Below, in pieces: positions 31,030 through 40,911 of a stretch of DNA of 64,000 bases. Both the position numbers and the translations under genes were made by a program. The notes under the pieces were generated by a model. That model did no database searches, was not told where the DNA came from, and worked only from the letters and a program-made list of their open reading frames with translations. The DNA is from Candidatus Latescibacterota bacterium (GTDB lineage: Bacteria > Latescibacterota > UBA2968): contig JAJEHL010000041.1 of the NCBI GenBank assembly GCA_022823725.1, positions 124,001 through 188,000 of the forward strand. Reading direction: 5' to 3'. The first letter of the stretch is position 1. Every line of letters begins with the position of its first letter.

Positions 31030-31074
31030 AGCCCGTTCAATCTCCCCAATAGAAGGGTAGTTGGACGGGCTTTT
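31030..31074 (+). terminator. Terminator hairpin at the left edge of the island
   Basis: AGCCCGTTCAA and TTGGACGGGCT pair (one wobble) around a 20-nt loop, with a TTTT run after. It lies 30 bp before the hsdM start and would end transcription coming from mdh. Confidence 0.6.
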
Positions 31075-31105
31075 ATCTTATGTAAGAAAATGGGAGGGCA
31101 GTCAT

Positions 31106-33241
31106 ATGCAAGATAGCCAGGTTAATCGCATCCCCAACTTTATCTGGGGCATTGCCGACGATGTGTTGCGCGACCTGTACGTGCGGGGCAAGTACCGGGA
31201 TATTATTCTGCCCATGACGGTGATCCGGCGGCTGGATGCGGCGCTTGAGCCGACCAAGCAGGCTGTTCTCACTATGCGAGATAGGCTCGATGCTGATGGC
31301 GTTGTCGAACAGGAAGCTGCGCTAAAGCAGGCTTCTGGGCACGCTTTTTACAATGCTTCGTCATTCACTTTGCGCGATCTTCGCGCCCGCGCCAGTCGGC
31401 AGCAGCTTCGCGCTGATTTTGAGGCGTACCTGGATGGGTTTTCGGCCAATGTGCAGGATATTTTGAAGAATTTCGAGTTTCGCAATCAGATTCCGCGTTT
31501 GTCCGATGCCGATGCGCTCGGCGCGCTGATTGAGAAATTTTTGTCGCCGGATATCAATCTAAGTCCCTATCCGGTGGAGAACAGCGATGGTTCTGTGCGG
31601 TTTTCAGGTCTGGACAATCATGCGATGGGTACGATTTTCGAGGAATTGGTTCGGCGGTTTAATGAGGAGAATAACGAGGAGGCTGGCGAACACTGGACGC
31701 CGCGCGATGCTGTTAAGCTGATGGCGAATCTCATTTTTCTCCCGGTGGCTGATGAGATTAAGTCGAGTACCTATTTGCTTTACGATGGTGCTTGCGGTAC
31801 GGGTGGTATGCTGACTGTTGCAGAGGAGACACTTCGGGAACTCGCCTATGAGCGCGGGAAGCAGGTTTCCACACATCTTTATGGACAGGAGATCAATGCC
31901 GAGACCTATGCGATTTGCAAGGCGGACTTGCTGCTGAAGGGCGAGGGGAGTGCGGCGGATAATATTGTCGGGGGTCCGGAGTATTCGACGCTTTCCAATG
32001 ATGCTTTTCCATCCCACAGGTTTGATTTTATGCTCAGCAATCCGCCCTATGGCAAGAGTTGGAAGAACGATCTGGCCCGGATGGGAGGCAAGAGCGGCTT
32101 ATCTGATCCGCGATTTCTTATCGCACATGACGGCGACGCGGAGTATTCCCTTCTTACGCGGTCCAGCGATGGGCAGATGCTGTTTCTCGCCAATCTGCTT
32201 TCCAAGATGAAGCGCGATACCAGTCTGGGTAGCCGCATTGCCGAGGTCCACAATGGGAGTTCCCTATTCACGGGTGATGCCGGGCAGGGTGAGAGCAATA
32301 TCCGCCGCTGGATTATAGAGAATGACTATCTGGAGGCAATAGTCGCGTTGCCGCTCAATATGTTCTACAACACGGGCATTGCCACGTACATCTGGGTGCT
32401 GACCAATCGCAAGCCAGCGCACCGACGCGGCAAGGTGCAACTTATTGACGCGAGTGAGTGGCACAGTCCGTTGCGTAAGAATCTGGGCGCAAAGAACTGC
32501 GAGTTGTCCGATGGCGACATCCGCCGCATCTGTGACGCTTTTCTCGCGTTTAAGGAGACCGACCAGTCGAAGATTTTTCCCAATAAGGCGTTCGGCTACT
32601 ATAAGGTGACGGTTGAACGACCGCTAAGGCTCGCTGTCGATTTGTCGCCTGAACATCGCGTGCGTTTCTGGGACACTTGCCGCGAAGCAAAGGAAGAACC
32701 GCTTGCCGAGGTGGTTGATGGGGTGGCGGAGTCTATCGGCAACGGTCCCCATCTTGACTTCAACGGTTTCATGGATGCGGTTGCTGCAGAGGCTTCTGAG
32801 CAAGGCGTCAAGCTGATCGCCAAACGGAAGAAGCTGTTGCAAACGTCACTGGCATTCCGGGATGAAGCGGCCGAACCGGTTATTAAGAGGGTTCACAAAT
32901 TGAGCAATAGGGAGCCAGACCCGATTCGCGGTCTGGTAGAGGCGACTGTGAATGACCAGTGCGTTGTTGTTGAATATGAGTCAGACAGCGAGTTGCGCGA
33001 TACCGAACAGGTGCCTCTGCTTGAGGAGGGCGGTGTTGAGGGATTTTTGAGCCGCGAGGTGCTGCCCTATGCTCCTGATGCATGGTATGTCCCGACGAGT
33101 GTCAAAATCGGCTACGAGATCAGCTTTACCCGCCATTTCTACAAGCCACAACCCATGCGTTCACGAGAAGAAATCCGCGCTGATATAATGGCGTTGGAGC
33201 GAGAGAGCGAAGGCGTGTTGGCGGAGATTATGGGAGAGTAA
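31106..33241 (+). CDS. hsdM: Type I restriction-modification DNA methyltransferase (M subunit)
   Basis: 711 residues from the ATG at 31106, which follows GGGAGGG; an earlier frame start has no such site. HsdM methylates adenine in the target defined by HsdS and is also needed for restriction. The N-terminal helical HsdM_N domain is followed by the N6-adenine methyltransferase domain with the SAM motif D227-GACGTGG and the catalytic motif N312-P-P-Y. The C-terminal 170 residues are an extra region seen in some large HsdM proteins. The cognate hsdS and hsdR are 3.7 kb and 13.8 kb downstream, separated by other genes. Confidence 0.93.
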   Translation: MQDSQVNRIPNFIWGIADDVLRDLYVRGKYRDIILPMTVIRRLDAALEPTKQAVLTMRDRLDADGVVEQEAALKQASGHAFYNASSFTLRDLRARASRQQLRADFEAYLDGFSANVQDILKNFEFRNQIPRLSDADALGALIEKFLSPDINLSPYPVENSDGSVRFSGLDNHAMGTIFEELVRRFNEENNEEAGEHWTPRDAVKLMANLIFLPVADEIKSSTYLLYDGACGTGGMLTVAEETLRELAYERGKQVSTHLYGQEINAETYAICKADLLLKGEGSAADNIVGGPEYSTLSNDAFPSHRFDFMLSNPPYGKSWKNDLARMGGKSGLSDPRFLIAHDGDAEYSLLTRSSDGQMLFLANLLSKMKRDTSLGSRIAEVHNGSSLFTGDAGQGESNIRRWIIENDYLEAIVALPLNMFYNTGIATYIWVLTNRKPAHRRGKVQLIDASEWHSPLRKNLGAKNCELSDGDIRRICDAFLAFKETDQSKIFPNKAFGYYKVTVERPLRLAVDLSPEHRVRFWDTCREAKEEPLAEVVDGVAESIGNGPHLDFNGFMDAVAAEASEQGVKLIAKRKKLLQTSLAFRDEAAEPVIKRVHKLSNREPDPIRGLVEATVNDQCVVVEYESDSELRDTEQVPLLEEGGVEGFLSREVLPYAPDAWYVPTSVKIGYEISFTRHFYKPQPMRSREEIRADIMALERESEGVLAEIMGE

Positions 33242-33260
33242 AAACCGTGACGACCTTGAA

Positions 33261-33289
33261 TATGCGGATAAAGTTGGCTATACTAAATG
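33261..33289 (+). promoter_or_regulatory. Repeated promoter-like segment, copy upstream of the truncated ATPase gene
   Basis: ATGCGGATAAAGTTGGCTATACT at this place matches 50,259-50,286 closely. Both lie upstream of homologous genes. TATACT could be a -10 box, and the same TTGG(C/A)TATACT core recurs at 42,545 and 44,922. Confidence 0.35.
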
Positions 33290-33334
33290 CAGGTGTGTAA
33301 ATTCCCACTTCTCACTTCCCACTTCTCAGGTCAG

Positions 33335-34387
33335 ATGCGAATGAGTGATCAGACCGTGCAATCCAGCGAGAGCCAAATCAATACGCTTAAGTTTGAAGGT
33401 ATGGCGGAGAGTTGGGAGAGCCGACGGTCGTTGATGACTTTGGCTGATTTGGATACGCGATTGTTAGAACGCGCAAGACAGGGGGCGGGCTTATCCGCTT
33501 TGAGTGATGAAGAGTACTTACTCAAGCGCAAATTGGCTGACCGCCGAGGGCGAGGGATCGTGCTTAGAAATGCCGCGGCGTTGCTTTTTGCCCGTTATGG
33601 CCCGGACCATCCCAATGCCGGTGTCCGTCTGTTTCGCGTCATTGGCACTAAGCGCTATACCGGTATCGAGCACAATGTTGAAGAACGCCCGCGTTGCGAA
33701 GGTAACTTGCCTGCGGTTATATCGGAAATTCGCACGGTTATCAGCAGTCTGCTGCGGCGCCCGATGCGGCTCGTGGGGAGTCGCTTTCAGGAATCTGCCG
33801 AATATCCGGATTTCGCATGGCTGGAGGCGTTGCTCAATGCCATCGCGCACCGCGATTACAGGATTGAAGGCACCTGCATAGAGGTCTGGCTATTTGATGA
33901 CCGCATGGAGGTGGTCAGTCCCGGCGGTCTGGTCGGCAATTTGACCACAGAAGCGTTGCTCACGCTCAAGCGCGTTCATCACAGCCGCAATCCTCGGATT
34001 ATTCGGGTGCTTGTAGATCTCGGTCTCGCACGCGATCAGGGCGAGGGCATTCCGCGTATGTTCGCAGAGATGGAAGACGCTTTTTTGCCGAGGCCAGACA
34101 TAGATGCGACCAACCGCAATGTCACGGTCACACTTCGGAATACGCTTACCTTAAATGCGATGGATCGAGAATTTATCTCGGCTATCGGCGATCTTGAGCT
34201 TTCCCGCAATGAGTTTCGGACCTTGCTTTATACGTATCGCCACGGTCAGATAGACAATGCCAGGCTACGTGCTTTATCCGGCCTGGATACCTTAAATGCC
34301 AGTTATCTTTTGCGCGGCCTCCGTGACCGAGATTTGTTGGTGCTTCATTCCCAGGGGCCTAAAAGCTACTATACAATGGGTTGGTAG
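33335..34387 (+). pseudogene. Truncated paralogue of the AlbA_2/ATPase gene at 50392 (N-terminal domain deleted)
   Basis: The open frame (350 residues from 33335) has a helix-rich start and then the HATPase_c_4-like region with VEVWLFDDRMEVVSPGGL and GEGIPRMFAEM. Over 1,040 bp it aligns without gaps to the C-terminal two thirds of the gene at 50,392. What is missing is the N-terminal Schlafen-AlbA domain and about 490 bp of 5' sequence, replaced by about 46 bp, although the upstream promoter-like segment is kept. It also lacks the C-terminal tandem repeats and last domain. No frameshift is visible, so a short protein may be made; I treat it as a decaying or regulatory truncated copy. Confidence 0.7.
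33336..34375 (+). repeat. 1,040-bp direct repeat, copy 1
   Basis: This copy is nearly identical to 50,777-51,816, with no insertion or deletion. It begins at TGCGAATG and ends at CTACTATACA. Confidence 0.9.
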
Positions 34388-34426
34388 GATGCTCATAAGG
34401 CCGTCACAAGGAGAATAACACTGGCA

Positions 34427-34768
34427 ATGCAATCTTTAGATGACCATATTGAGATTACTCCCGGTATATGCAGCGGAAAGCCGCGTATTGCCGGCCATCG
34501 CATTACCGTGGCGCACATCGCCATCTGGCATGAACGCATGGGCAAATGTGCAGATGAAATCGCCACAGAATACGATTTGACACTGGCCGATGTGTATGCA
34601 GCATTGGCCTACTATTTTGATCACCGCGAGGAAATTGACCAATTGATTCAAGAGAGTGAAGAATTTGTGAAGGCTTTACGCCAGAAAACGCCGTCTCGCC
34701 TGGGTTTTATGGCTGGACAGATTGAAGTCCCCGACGACTTCGACAGCATGGGCGGCCCTGAGGCATGA
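34427..34768 (+). CDS. DUF433 family antitoxin-like protein
   Basis: 113 residues; AGGAGA precedes the start. The segment ITPGICSGKPRIAGHRITVAHI is the DUF433 signature, followed by a winged-helix-like region (EYDLTLADVYAALAYYFDH). DUF433 proteins are usually the antitoxin partner of a PIN-like DUF5615 toxin. No such toxin follows, as the next 120 bp are non-coding, so this is an orphan antitoxin gene or its toxin has been lost. Confidence 0.85.
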   Translation: MQSLDDHIEITPGICSGKPRIAGHRITVAHIAIWHERMGKCADEIATEYDLTLADVYAALAYYFDHREEIDQLIQESEEFVKALRQKTPSRLGFMAGQIEVPDDFDSMGGPEA

Positions 34769-34811
34769 GAGGACGATGGTCGGTGCGGTATGTTCGCAGT
34801 CTGAACAAAAT

Positions 34812-34873
34812 ACGGATTGATATAATGGTATTGGAGACGGAAGGGTTGAAGGTGGAGATTCTTGCCGGATAAA
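34812..34873 (+). pseudogene. Possible remnant of an hsdM 3' end
   Basis: GATATAATGGTATTGGAG followed by a VLETEGLKVEILAG-stop reading resembles the last 20 residues of the hsdM at 31,106 (DIMALERESEGVLAEIMGE). The match is short, so this is a tentative sign that an hsdM copy was here. Confidence 0.3.
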
Positions 34874-34889
34874 TCTATGGGAGTAGGAG

Positions 34890-36851
34890 ATGAAACTTAC
34901 CAAAGTACGTATTACAGAATTTCAGAGTATCCAGGACTCAACTGAGTTTGAGATTGGTGATATCACTTGTTTGATAGGAAAAAATGAATCTGGCAAGACT
35001 GCGCTACTAAAGGCACTCTACCGCTTGAATCCTATCAACGAGTCGGATGGCAATTTTGACGTTACAGAAGACTACCCGCGTCAAACAGTGACTGACTACG
35101 AGGACGATGTCGAATCTGGACACCAAGAGCCTGCACAGGTTGTCCAAGCGACGTATGAGCTAGAAGACATAGATATCGATGCTGTCAAACGAGAATTTGG
35201 TCCCAAATGTCTCAAGGACGAGAAGCCCATCTTAATCCTTAGCAAAGGATATTCGAATGAACTCACATTTAATAGTTTGAATGTGGATACTGATGCTGCT
35301 CTGAAATACCTCATTAAGGATGCAGGTCTTCCCACACCACTTACAGAACAATTGCTCAAGGAGAAGGATGTCGAGGCTATGATGGAGGCTCTAAACAATG
35401 CTGAGCAGACGGAAGCTTTACTGAACCTTACACCCACGCTCCAGAATATCTCTGAATATAGTGTCTCTTACGTTATCTACGATAAAATTCTCGGTGATCG
35501 TATCCCCAAGTTCCTTTATTTTGACGAGTACTATCAGTTAAAAGGAGAGGACAATCTCGATACTTTCAAGGAGCGTGTTGATAATGATTCACTTGAGAAT
35601 CCAGACTATCCGCTTCTCGGGTTGATCAATCTCGCAAGGATCAACCTGGACCAACTCATCAATCCGCGCCGAACACAAACTCTGCGTTCAAAGCTTGAAG
35701 GTGCAGGAAATACTCTTACACGAGATATGCTTAAGCATTGGTCCCAAAACCGGCATCTTCGCCTGCAGTTTGACATCCGCCCTGGGCAATCCGAAGACCC
35801 GCCGGGCATGACGAGTGGAACGAATATATGGGGACTTGTGGAAGATACAAAACACTATGTGACTACATCTCTCGGAAGCCGTTCCCGCGGCTTTATATGG
35901 TTCTTTTCTTTTTTGGCATGGTACAACTATATCCAAAAAGAGAACAAAAATCTTATTCTGCTTTTGGATGAACCGGGTCTGTCCCTCCATGCAAAAGCCC
36001 AAGAGGACCTTCTTCGCTACTTTGAAACAGAACTCAAGCCTCATCACCAGCTTATCTATTCTACTCATTCGCCGTTTATGGTTGATCCTACTCGACTTGA
36101 CCGTGTGCGTATTGTACAGGACCTGAGCATTGAGAGAGACTTAGAGGATCTACCAGAGGAGAAGCAAGGAACGCGGGTTATTACTGAGGTTCTCGAAGCA
36201 ACGCCGGATAGTTTATTTCCACTCCAGGGCGCGCTTGGTTACGAAATTTATCAGAACCTATTTATTGGCCCGAACAGCCTTGTTGTCGAAGGATCGTCAG
36301 ATATTATGTACATCCAAGCCATGTCTTCTATTCTCCAAAAGAAGGGTAAAGCGGGTTTGAGCAAGGACTGGACTCTTACCCCTGTCGGAGGTTCCGGCAA
36401 CGTGACTACCTTCGTTGCCCTGATTGGAGCGCAGACGAAACTAAACGTCGCGGTTCTCATTGATTCTCAGAAAAGAGACCGGCAGAGTATTGAGAATCTT
36501 TACAAAACGAAGCTGATGAAAAAAAAGAAGATTCATACCTACGCTGACTTTGTCGAAGCCGACGAAGCTGACATAGAAGATCTGTTCGGCGATGAGTTTT
36601 ACTTGCAGTTGGTCAATGGAGAATTTGAGACGAATTTGACTGTGGATGATCTGCCTATAGGCTCTCCTCGTATCTTAAAACGCCTCGAAAAATACTTTAA
36701 GCAGACTCCTTTGCCCAATAACGTAAATTTCAATCATTACCGGCCGGCACGCTATTTTAGCGAGAAAATTGAAAAACTTGAAAGTCAACTGACTGATCTA
36801 CAACTCGAACGCTTCCAAAAAGTTTTCGATAGATTGAATGACTTATTGTAA
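34890..36851 (+). CDS. OLD-family ATP-dependent nuclease (AAA plus TOPRIM)
   Basis: 653 residues; GGAG precedes the ATG. The N-terminus is a RecF/SMC-like ABC ATPase: Walker A G30-KNESGK-T37, and Walker B LLLDEPG (D360, E361) followed by a YSTHSPF switch. The C-terminal part has TOPRIM features: E467 in VVEGSSDIMY and D525 in VLIDSQ. OLD proteins cut DNA; class 2 (GajA) needs a UvrD-like GajB, which is absent here, so this is a stand-alone or class 1-like member. It sits between the DUF433 gene and hsdS inside the scattered type I system, and its base composition looks more A+T-rich than the flanking hsd genes. Confidence 0.85.
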   Translation: MKLTKVRITEFQSIQDSTEFEIGDITCLIGKNESGKTALLKALYRLNPINESDGNFDVTEDYPRQTVTDYEDDVESGHQEPAQVVQATYELEDIDIDAVKREFGPKCLKDEKPILILSKGYSNELTFNSLNVDTDAALKYLIKDAGLPTPLTEQLLKEKDVEAMMEALNNAEQTEALLNLTPTLQNISEYSVSYVIYDKILGDRIPKFLYFDEYYQLKGEDNLDTFKERVDNDSLENPDYPLLGLINLARINLDQLINPRRTQTLRSKLEGAGNTLTRDMLKHWSQNRHLRLQFDIRPGQSEDPPGMTSGTNIWGLVEDTKHYVTTSLGSRSRGFIWFFSFLAWYNYIQKENKNLILLLDEPGLSLHAKAQEDLLRYFETELKPHHQLIYSTHSPFMVDPTRLDRVRIVQDLSIERDLEDLPEEKQGTRVITEVLEATPDSLFPLQGALGYEIYQNLFIGPNSLVVEGSSDIMYIQAMSSILQKKGKAGLSKDWTLTPVGGSGNVTTFVALIGAQTKLNVAVLIDSQKRDRQSIENLYKTKLMKKKKIHTYADFVEADEADIEDLFGDEFYLQLVNGEFETNLTVDDLPIGSPRILKRLEKYFKQTPLPNNVNFNHYRPARYFSEKIEKLESQLTDLQLERFQKVFDRLNDLL

Positions 36852-36881
36852 ATTCGGCAGTGGCTTCTAAAACAAGAGCAA

Positions 36882-38255
36882 ATGCAGAAACAGAAGCAGA
36901 CACGCCGCGATAAACACAGACAACAGGTCGAGGATATTTCACAACGTATCAAGTTCGACCGAAAACCTAAAAAATATATGACTAGCGAACGCACTGGCTT
37001 TAGACCTTATCCCCAATACAAACCCTCCGGCATTGAATGGCTGGGAGATGTCCCAGCACATTGGAAGATACAACGAGGGAAAACGTTATTCCAGGCCGTT
37101 GATGTTCGTTCTCAAACCGGGAACGAAGAATTGCTAACAGTTTCAGCCGAGCGAGGTATTGTTCCAAGAAAATCTGCTAATGTAACGATGTTCAAAGCAG
37201 AATCGTATGTGGGATACAAGCTCTGCTGGCCTGGGGATTTAGTTATCAATAGCCTATGGGCCTGGGCACACGCATTGGGGATCTCTCAGTATCACGGTAT
37301 CGTGAGTTCGGTTTATGGCGTCTATCGTCTGTTACCCCAGTTTAAAAACTACGCATCGTTTATCCACCAGTTGGTTCGGTCTATCCCTTTTCAATGGGAG
37401 CTACAAGTACGCTCAAAGGGCATTTGGGTTTCACGCCTTCTATTGACCGATGAGGCGTTTCTCGGAGCACCCTTCCCCCTCCCACCCCTCTCCGAACAAA
37501 CCGCCATCGTCCGCTATCTTGACCACACCGACGAACTCATCCGCCGCTACGTCAGCAGCAGGGAGCGGCTCATTGAACAGTTGGAGGAGTATCGGCAGGC
37601 TGTCATCCACCACGCAGTCACGCGCGGTCTTGACCCCGATGTGCGTCTCAAGCCCTCGGGTGTGGAGTGGCTTGGCGATGTGCCAGCGCATTGGGAGATG
37701 AGGCGGCTTAAGACACTTTGTAGCATGAAGAGTGGGGATGGTATTACCGCAATGTCGATTGAGCCTACGGGTGAATACCCCGTCTATGGTGGCAATGGGC
37801 TGAGAGGCTACACATCGAATTACACCCACGATGGCAACTATGTGTTGATTGGCAGACAAGGTGCTTTATGTGGAAATATTCATATTGCTCGCGGTCAATT
37901 CTGGGCATCTGAGCACGCTGTAGTTGCTTCCCTATCTGCCGGTTATGTTCTTGAATGGTTCGCTGCTATCTTGGATGTGATGGACTTGAATCAGTATTCA
38001 ATTGCCGCTGCCCAACCTGGACTGGCCGTTGAACGAGTGCTGAATCTAAGTTTACCTGTGCCATCACTACGAGAGCAAGCACACATCGCACGCTATATAG
38101 AACGTGAAACCGCTGACATTGACATCGCTATTGACCGCGCTCGGCGAGAGATTGAGTTGCTGGGTGAATACCGCACGCGGTTGATTGCTGATGTGGTTAC
38201 GGGAAAAGTAGATGTGCGCGAGGTAGCGGCAGAGTCACCTGATGAGATTAAGTAG
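36882..38255 (+). CDS. hsdS: Type I restriction-modification specificity subunit
   Basis: 457 residues from 36882; an alternative ATG at 36978 gives 425 residues and begins closer to the usual HsdS N-terminus, but neither has a strong ribosome site. The protein has the two-fold HsdS plan: YKPSGIEWLGDVPAHWKI starts target-recognition domain 1, LPPLSEQ and a helix (DELIRRYVSSRERLIEQLEEYR) follow, then LKPSGVEWLGDVPAHWEMR starts target-recognition domain 2 with a closing conserved helix (RETADIDIAIDRARREIELL). It confers the bipartite recognition sequence for the HsdM and HsdR in this island. Confidence 0.93.
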   Translation: MQKQKQTRRDKHRQQVEDISQRIKFDRKPKKYMTSERTGFRPYPQYKPSGIEWLGDVPAHWKIQRGKTLFQAVDVRSQTGNEELLTVSAERGIVPRKSANVTMFKAESYVGYKLCWPGDLVINSLWAWAHALGISQYHGIVSSVYGVYRLLPQFKNYASFIHQLVRSIPFQWELQVRSKGIWVSRLLLTDEAFLGAPFPLPPLSEQTAIVRYLDHTDELIRRYVSSRERLIEQLEEYRQAVIHHAVTRGLDPDVRLKPSGVEWLGDVPAHWEMRRLKTLCSMKSGDGITAMSIEPTGEYPVYGGNGLRGYTSNYTHDGNYVLIGRQGALCGNIHIARGQFWASEHAVVASLSAGYVLEWFAAILDVMDLNQYSIAAAQPGLAVERVLNLSLPVPSLREQAHIARYIERETADIDIAIDRARREIELLGEYRTRLIADVVTGKVDVREVAAESPDEIK

Positions 38256-38331
38256 AGAGAACGCGCGGTGAGGCTAGTGTTAAAATAGAGTGTATAAAGA
38301 GGAAACAGCCCAACAAGGAAATCATAAAAAA

Positions 38332-40911
38332 ATGCGACGATTTGACGAATCTCTCAATAACAATTTTTCGGAAGACATGAAACGTGGTGAAGACAATGCT
38401 GAGTGCCTACGCCAAATGCAGCGTTGGTGTAAGCATGTTGAAGTCGAACGAACAACAGAAGGGCTTTACGCGCAAATGACGGGGCTTCCCATAGGAATGC
38501 ATAGTGTGGCTTGCCCCAAAGTAGGGGACAAACCGGAATCCATGAATCTCCGCTGGATTTCCTCCGATTTTCTTGTGGAAAACTGTGCCGCTTGTCCGCA
38601 TCATACCCCAAACGGAGATCCTTCGTGGGGCCATGAAATCATTGATAAACACCGAGAAGATGTCTATAAGCGCGAGCAATCAAAAAAAAAGGAAACGGAT
38701 CGAATATCCAAACTTCGTTCTGAACTGCGTTCAAAATCGAGGGACATTAGTGCGGAAGCCGCCCCCGAATCTTACCTCATACTCAAATATCTTGAGGCGA
38801 TTTTCTCTGAAGATGAAACCGAATGTAAGGAAGCTGCCGAACGATTGGAGCAATCTGCACGCATAGGAGCAGACCTTTTTCCAGACGCGGCAATTGAACT
38901 GGTCTTGCTGCTTGCAGGCTCCAATGAGTTTTCCGAATTACTGCTTCCGGTCTGTAAGGAACTCGCTAATAGACGGTCCGATTTAGTGACTCGTCTAAGT
39001 CAGGTTTCTCTTGACAACATTGAAAAAGGGCTACACTTGGAGCAATCTGCTTCAGTGCTGGCCGCGCTCGGCGATGGCGTTACCTATCCGCTTGGTGAAG
39101 TATATATCAAACAGCTACTCCTCTCACAGGACCATGACTTGCTTGGGTTATCCGATGAACCTGACTATTCTCACAGTACCGCGATTATCGTACGCAGTTT
39201 TGACGTTGATCCAGAGAGCGTTCAAAATATTATTCGCTGCGAACTCCAGCATGAGAGCGACCGTGTGCGCGTGTATTTGTGTAGGGCAATCAAACTCATT
39301 CAAGAGGTAAGACCGCAGATAACTATTAATCTTTTCGATGCCCTCGTTCAATCTCTTGAACTCCACGAAAATACACTGTCAGGTGGAGAGCAACCATCAA
39401 AACAAATTATCCAAATTTTGCAATCGGCGTTTCGACACTCTACCGATATGGTTGATCACTTCCTTGTTGAGTCAATGACTCGTGTTCGTTCAGCCGTACA
39501 AGAAGATATTGTTGACATATATCGAGATCAGTTCTTTGACCGTACGATAAGTTGGGAAAAACGGGATGAACGGCGAAATCGAACAGAAGTGTCAGAACCG
39601 GAAAAGGTGGCAATTCGGCGATTACTTACATGGGCTAAGGATGACCAGCTCGAAATCGACATTCGTGTCCAGGTGGTTGAAGCATTGGGAACTGCCTGCA
39701 CATATGCATCGGCAGAGATGATACATCACTTTGACTCTATTCTTGGCTACTTTGCCATAATTAGTGGTCAGGAACACCCTCCCAATGCGCCTCCCAGGAT
39801 TCTACTTCCCGGTCAGTCCCAAAGTACTCAGCTTGAGCAACCGGATGAATTTAGTCGAACTCAGCATTGGAGTACATTCAAAGATCGATTGCAAAAATGT
39901 TTGGCAGAACTCAGCAAGGCCAAACCATTAGAGACATTTGATTCCATCTGCAGCTGTTTGAACCAATCATCGGCACACCTTGAGGATGGTTTCAAAGCGT
40001 GCTGTGTGTCATTACTCGGAGAACTTGGCAAAGATTATACTCTTCGCCCACAGATACTGGCTCTGCTCTGGCGTGGATTAATGGATTACGATTCGGATTG
40101 GGTAAGGTCTCAGGCGATAGAAGCGACAATAGAGATGTTCTCATCTTCAGCCTCTTCACCACCCGCGAATATGGTGGATACAATTATTGTCCATTTACAA
40201 GATCCCAAAATCGTTGTTCATAAAGCTGCTTTGCAAGCTGTGTCACGGCGCCCAAGATGGTTTGATGAGAAGCAATCGTTTGAAGCTCTGACGTGCCTTG
40301 AGCGGCATCTTCATGCGTACCGCAATGACAAGTACCAACTTGATGATATTTGTAGAGGAATCTTGTCGGTCAGTCGTCGATATGAGCACCTTAAGCCGTT
40401 TGCATTACGTCTGATTGAGCCAATCTTTCCGACTCAAGAAAGTCTTGTCGATGGAAAAATCGCCGAGGCACTGATCGGGTTTTGTGAGCCAAATGACGAA
40501 AATGCCGCACTTGTCGCGAAAGATATTGGTGCCCATTTGGCAAATCATGATAGAGATCGTTACAACTATTACGGGTATTCTGAACGCTTACGTATGTTTG
40601 AATGGTTGCATCAATTGCCAGAGAAGACGTACCAGCGTGTGGCAGACGACCTTTTGGCATCTGCCAGAAGAATAGCTGAACACGATATTTGGGAGTCATG
40701 CCACTTCGCAAGTCTGTTTTCACACTTTCAAGCATTTCGGTATGAGCAAGCTGTTTTAGAAACCGCAGCTAACGCTCTGCCTGAAGAACCAAGGCACGAG
40801 ACGTCTCGTGCTAACTTACATCAACTCGCGATGATTGCAGCCGGGAATGCAGCTTTACAGAAAGGTGACGCAGAAAAGGCCGAAGCATATTTTGCAAAAG
40901 GGAAAGGTTGA
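38332..40911 (+). CDS. Unknown cysteine-motif helical-repeat (HEAT-like) protein
   Basis: 859 residues from the ATG at 38332 (AAGGAA upstream); a GTG at 38290 would add 14 residues. Not recognised as a known family. The first 100 residues carry C25, C33, C61 and a C85-A-A-C88-P-H-H cluster, suggesting a zinc or Fe-S site. Residues 100-140 are charged and helical (KREQSKKKETDRISKLRS). The rest is almost wholly alpha-helical with HEAT/ARM-like units such as LRPQILALLWRGLMDYDSDWVRSQAIEATIEM and VDTIIVHLQDPKIVVHKAALQAVS. The last 40 residues look TPR-like (AALQKGDAEKAEAYFAKG). It is 35-75 bp after hsdS, and its stop overlaps the next start (TGATG), so the two are translationally coupled. I infer that this protein is the sensor or scaffold and the next one the nuclease. 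Confidence 0.55.
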   Translation: MRRFDESLNNNFSEDMKRGEDNAECLRQMQRWCKHVEVERTTEGLYAQMTGLPIGMHSVACPKVGDKPESMNLRWISSDFLVENCAACPHHTPNGDPSWGHEIIDKHREDVYKREQSKKKETDRISKLRSELRSKSRDISAEAAPESYLILKYLEAIFSEDETECKEAAERLEQSARIGADLFPDAAIELVLLLAGSNEFSELLLPVCKELANRRSDLVTRLSQVSLDNIEKGLHLEQSASVLAALGDGVTYPLGEVYIKQLLLSQDHDLLGLSDEPDYSHSTAIIVRSFDVDPESVQNIIRCELQHESDRVRVYLCRAIKLIQEVRPQITINLFDALVQSLELHENTLSGGEQPSKQIIQILQSAFRHSTDMVDHFLVESMTRVRSAVQEDIVDIYRDQFFDRTISWEKRDERRNRTEVSEPEKVAIRRLLTWAKDDQLEIDIRVQVVEALGTACTYASAEMIHHFDSILGYFAIISGQEHPPNAPPRILLPGQSQSTQLEQPDEFSRTQHWSTFKDRLQKCLAELSKAKPLETFDSICSCLNQSSAHLEDGFKACCVSLLGELGKDYTLRPQILALLWRGLMDYDSDWVRSQAIEATIEMFSSSASSPPANMVDTIIVHLQDPKIVVHKAALQAVSRRPRWFDEKQSFEALTCLERHLHAYRNDKYQLDDICRGILSVSRRYEHLKPFALRLIEPIFPTQESLVDGKIAEALIGFCEPNDENAALVAKDIGAHLANHDRDRYNYYGYSERLRMFEWLHQLPEKTYQRVADDLLASARRIAEHDIWESCHFASLFSHFQAFRYEQAVLETAANALPEEPRHETSRANLHQLAMIAAGNAALQKGDAEKAEAYFAKGKG

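Noticed and set aside
34890-36851. Gabija (GajA-GajB) system
   Set aside because: The nuclease is of OLD type, but no UvrD/GajB-like helicase gene is next to it.
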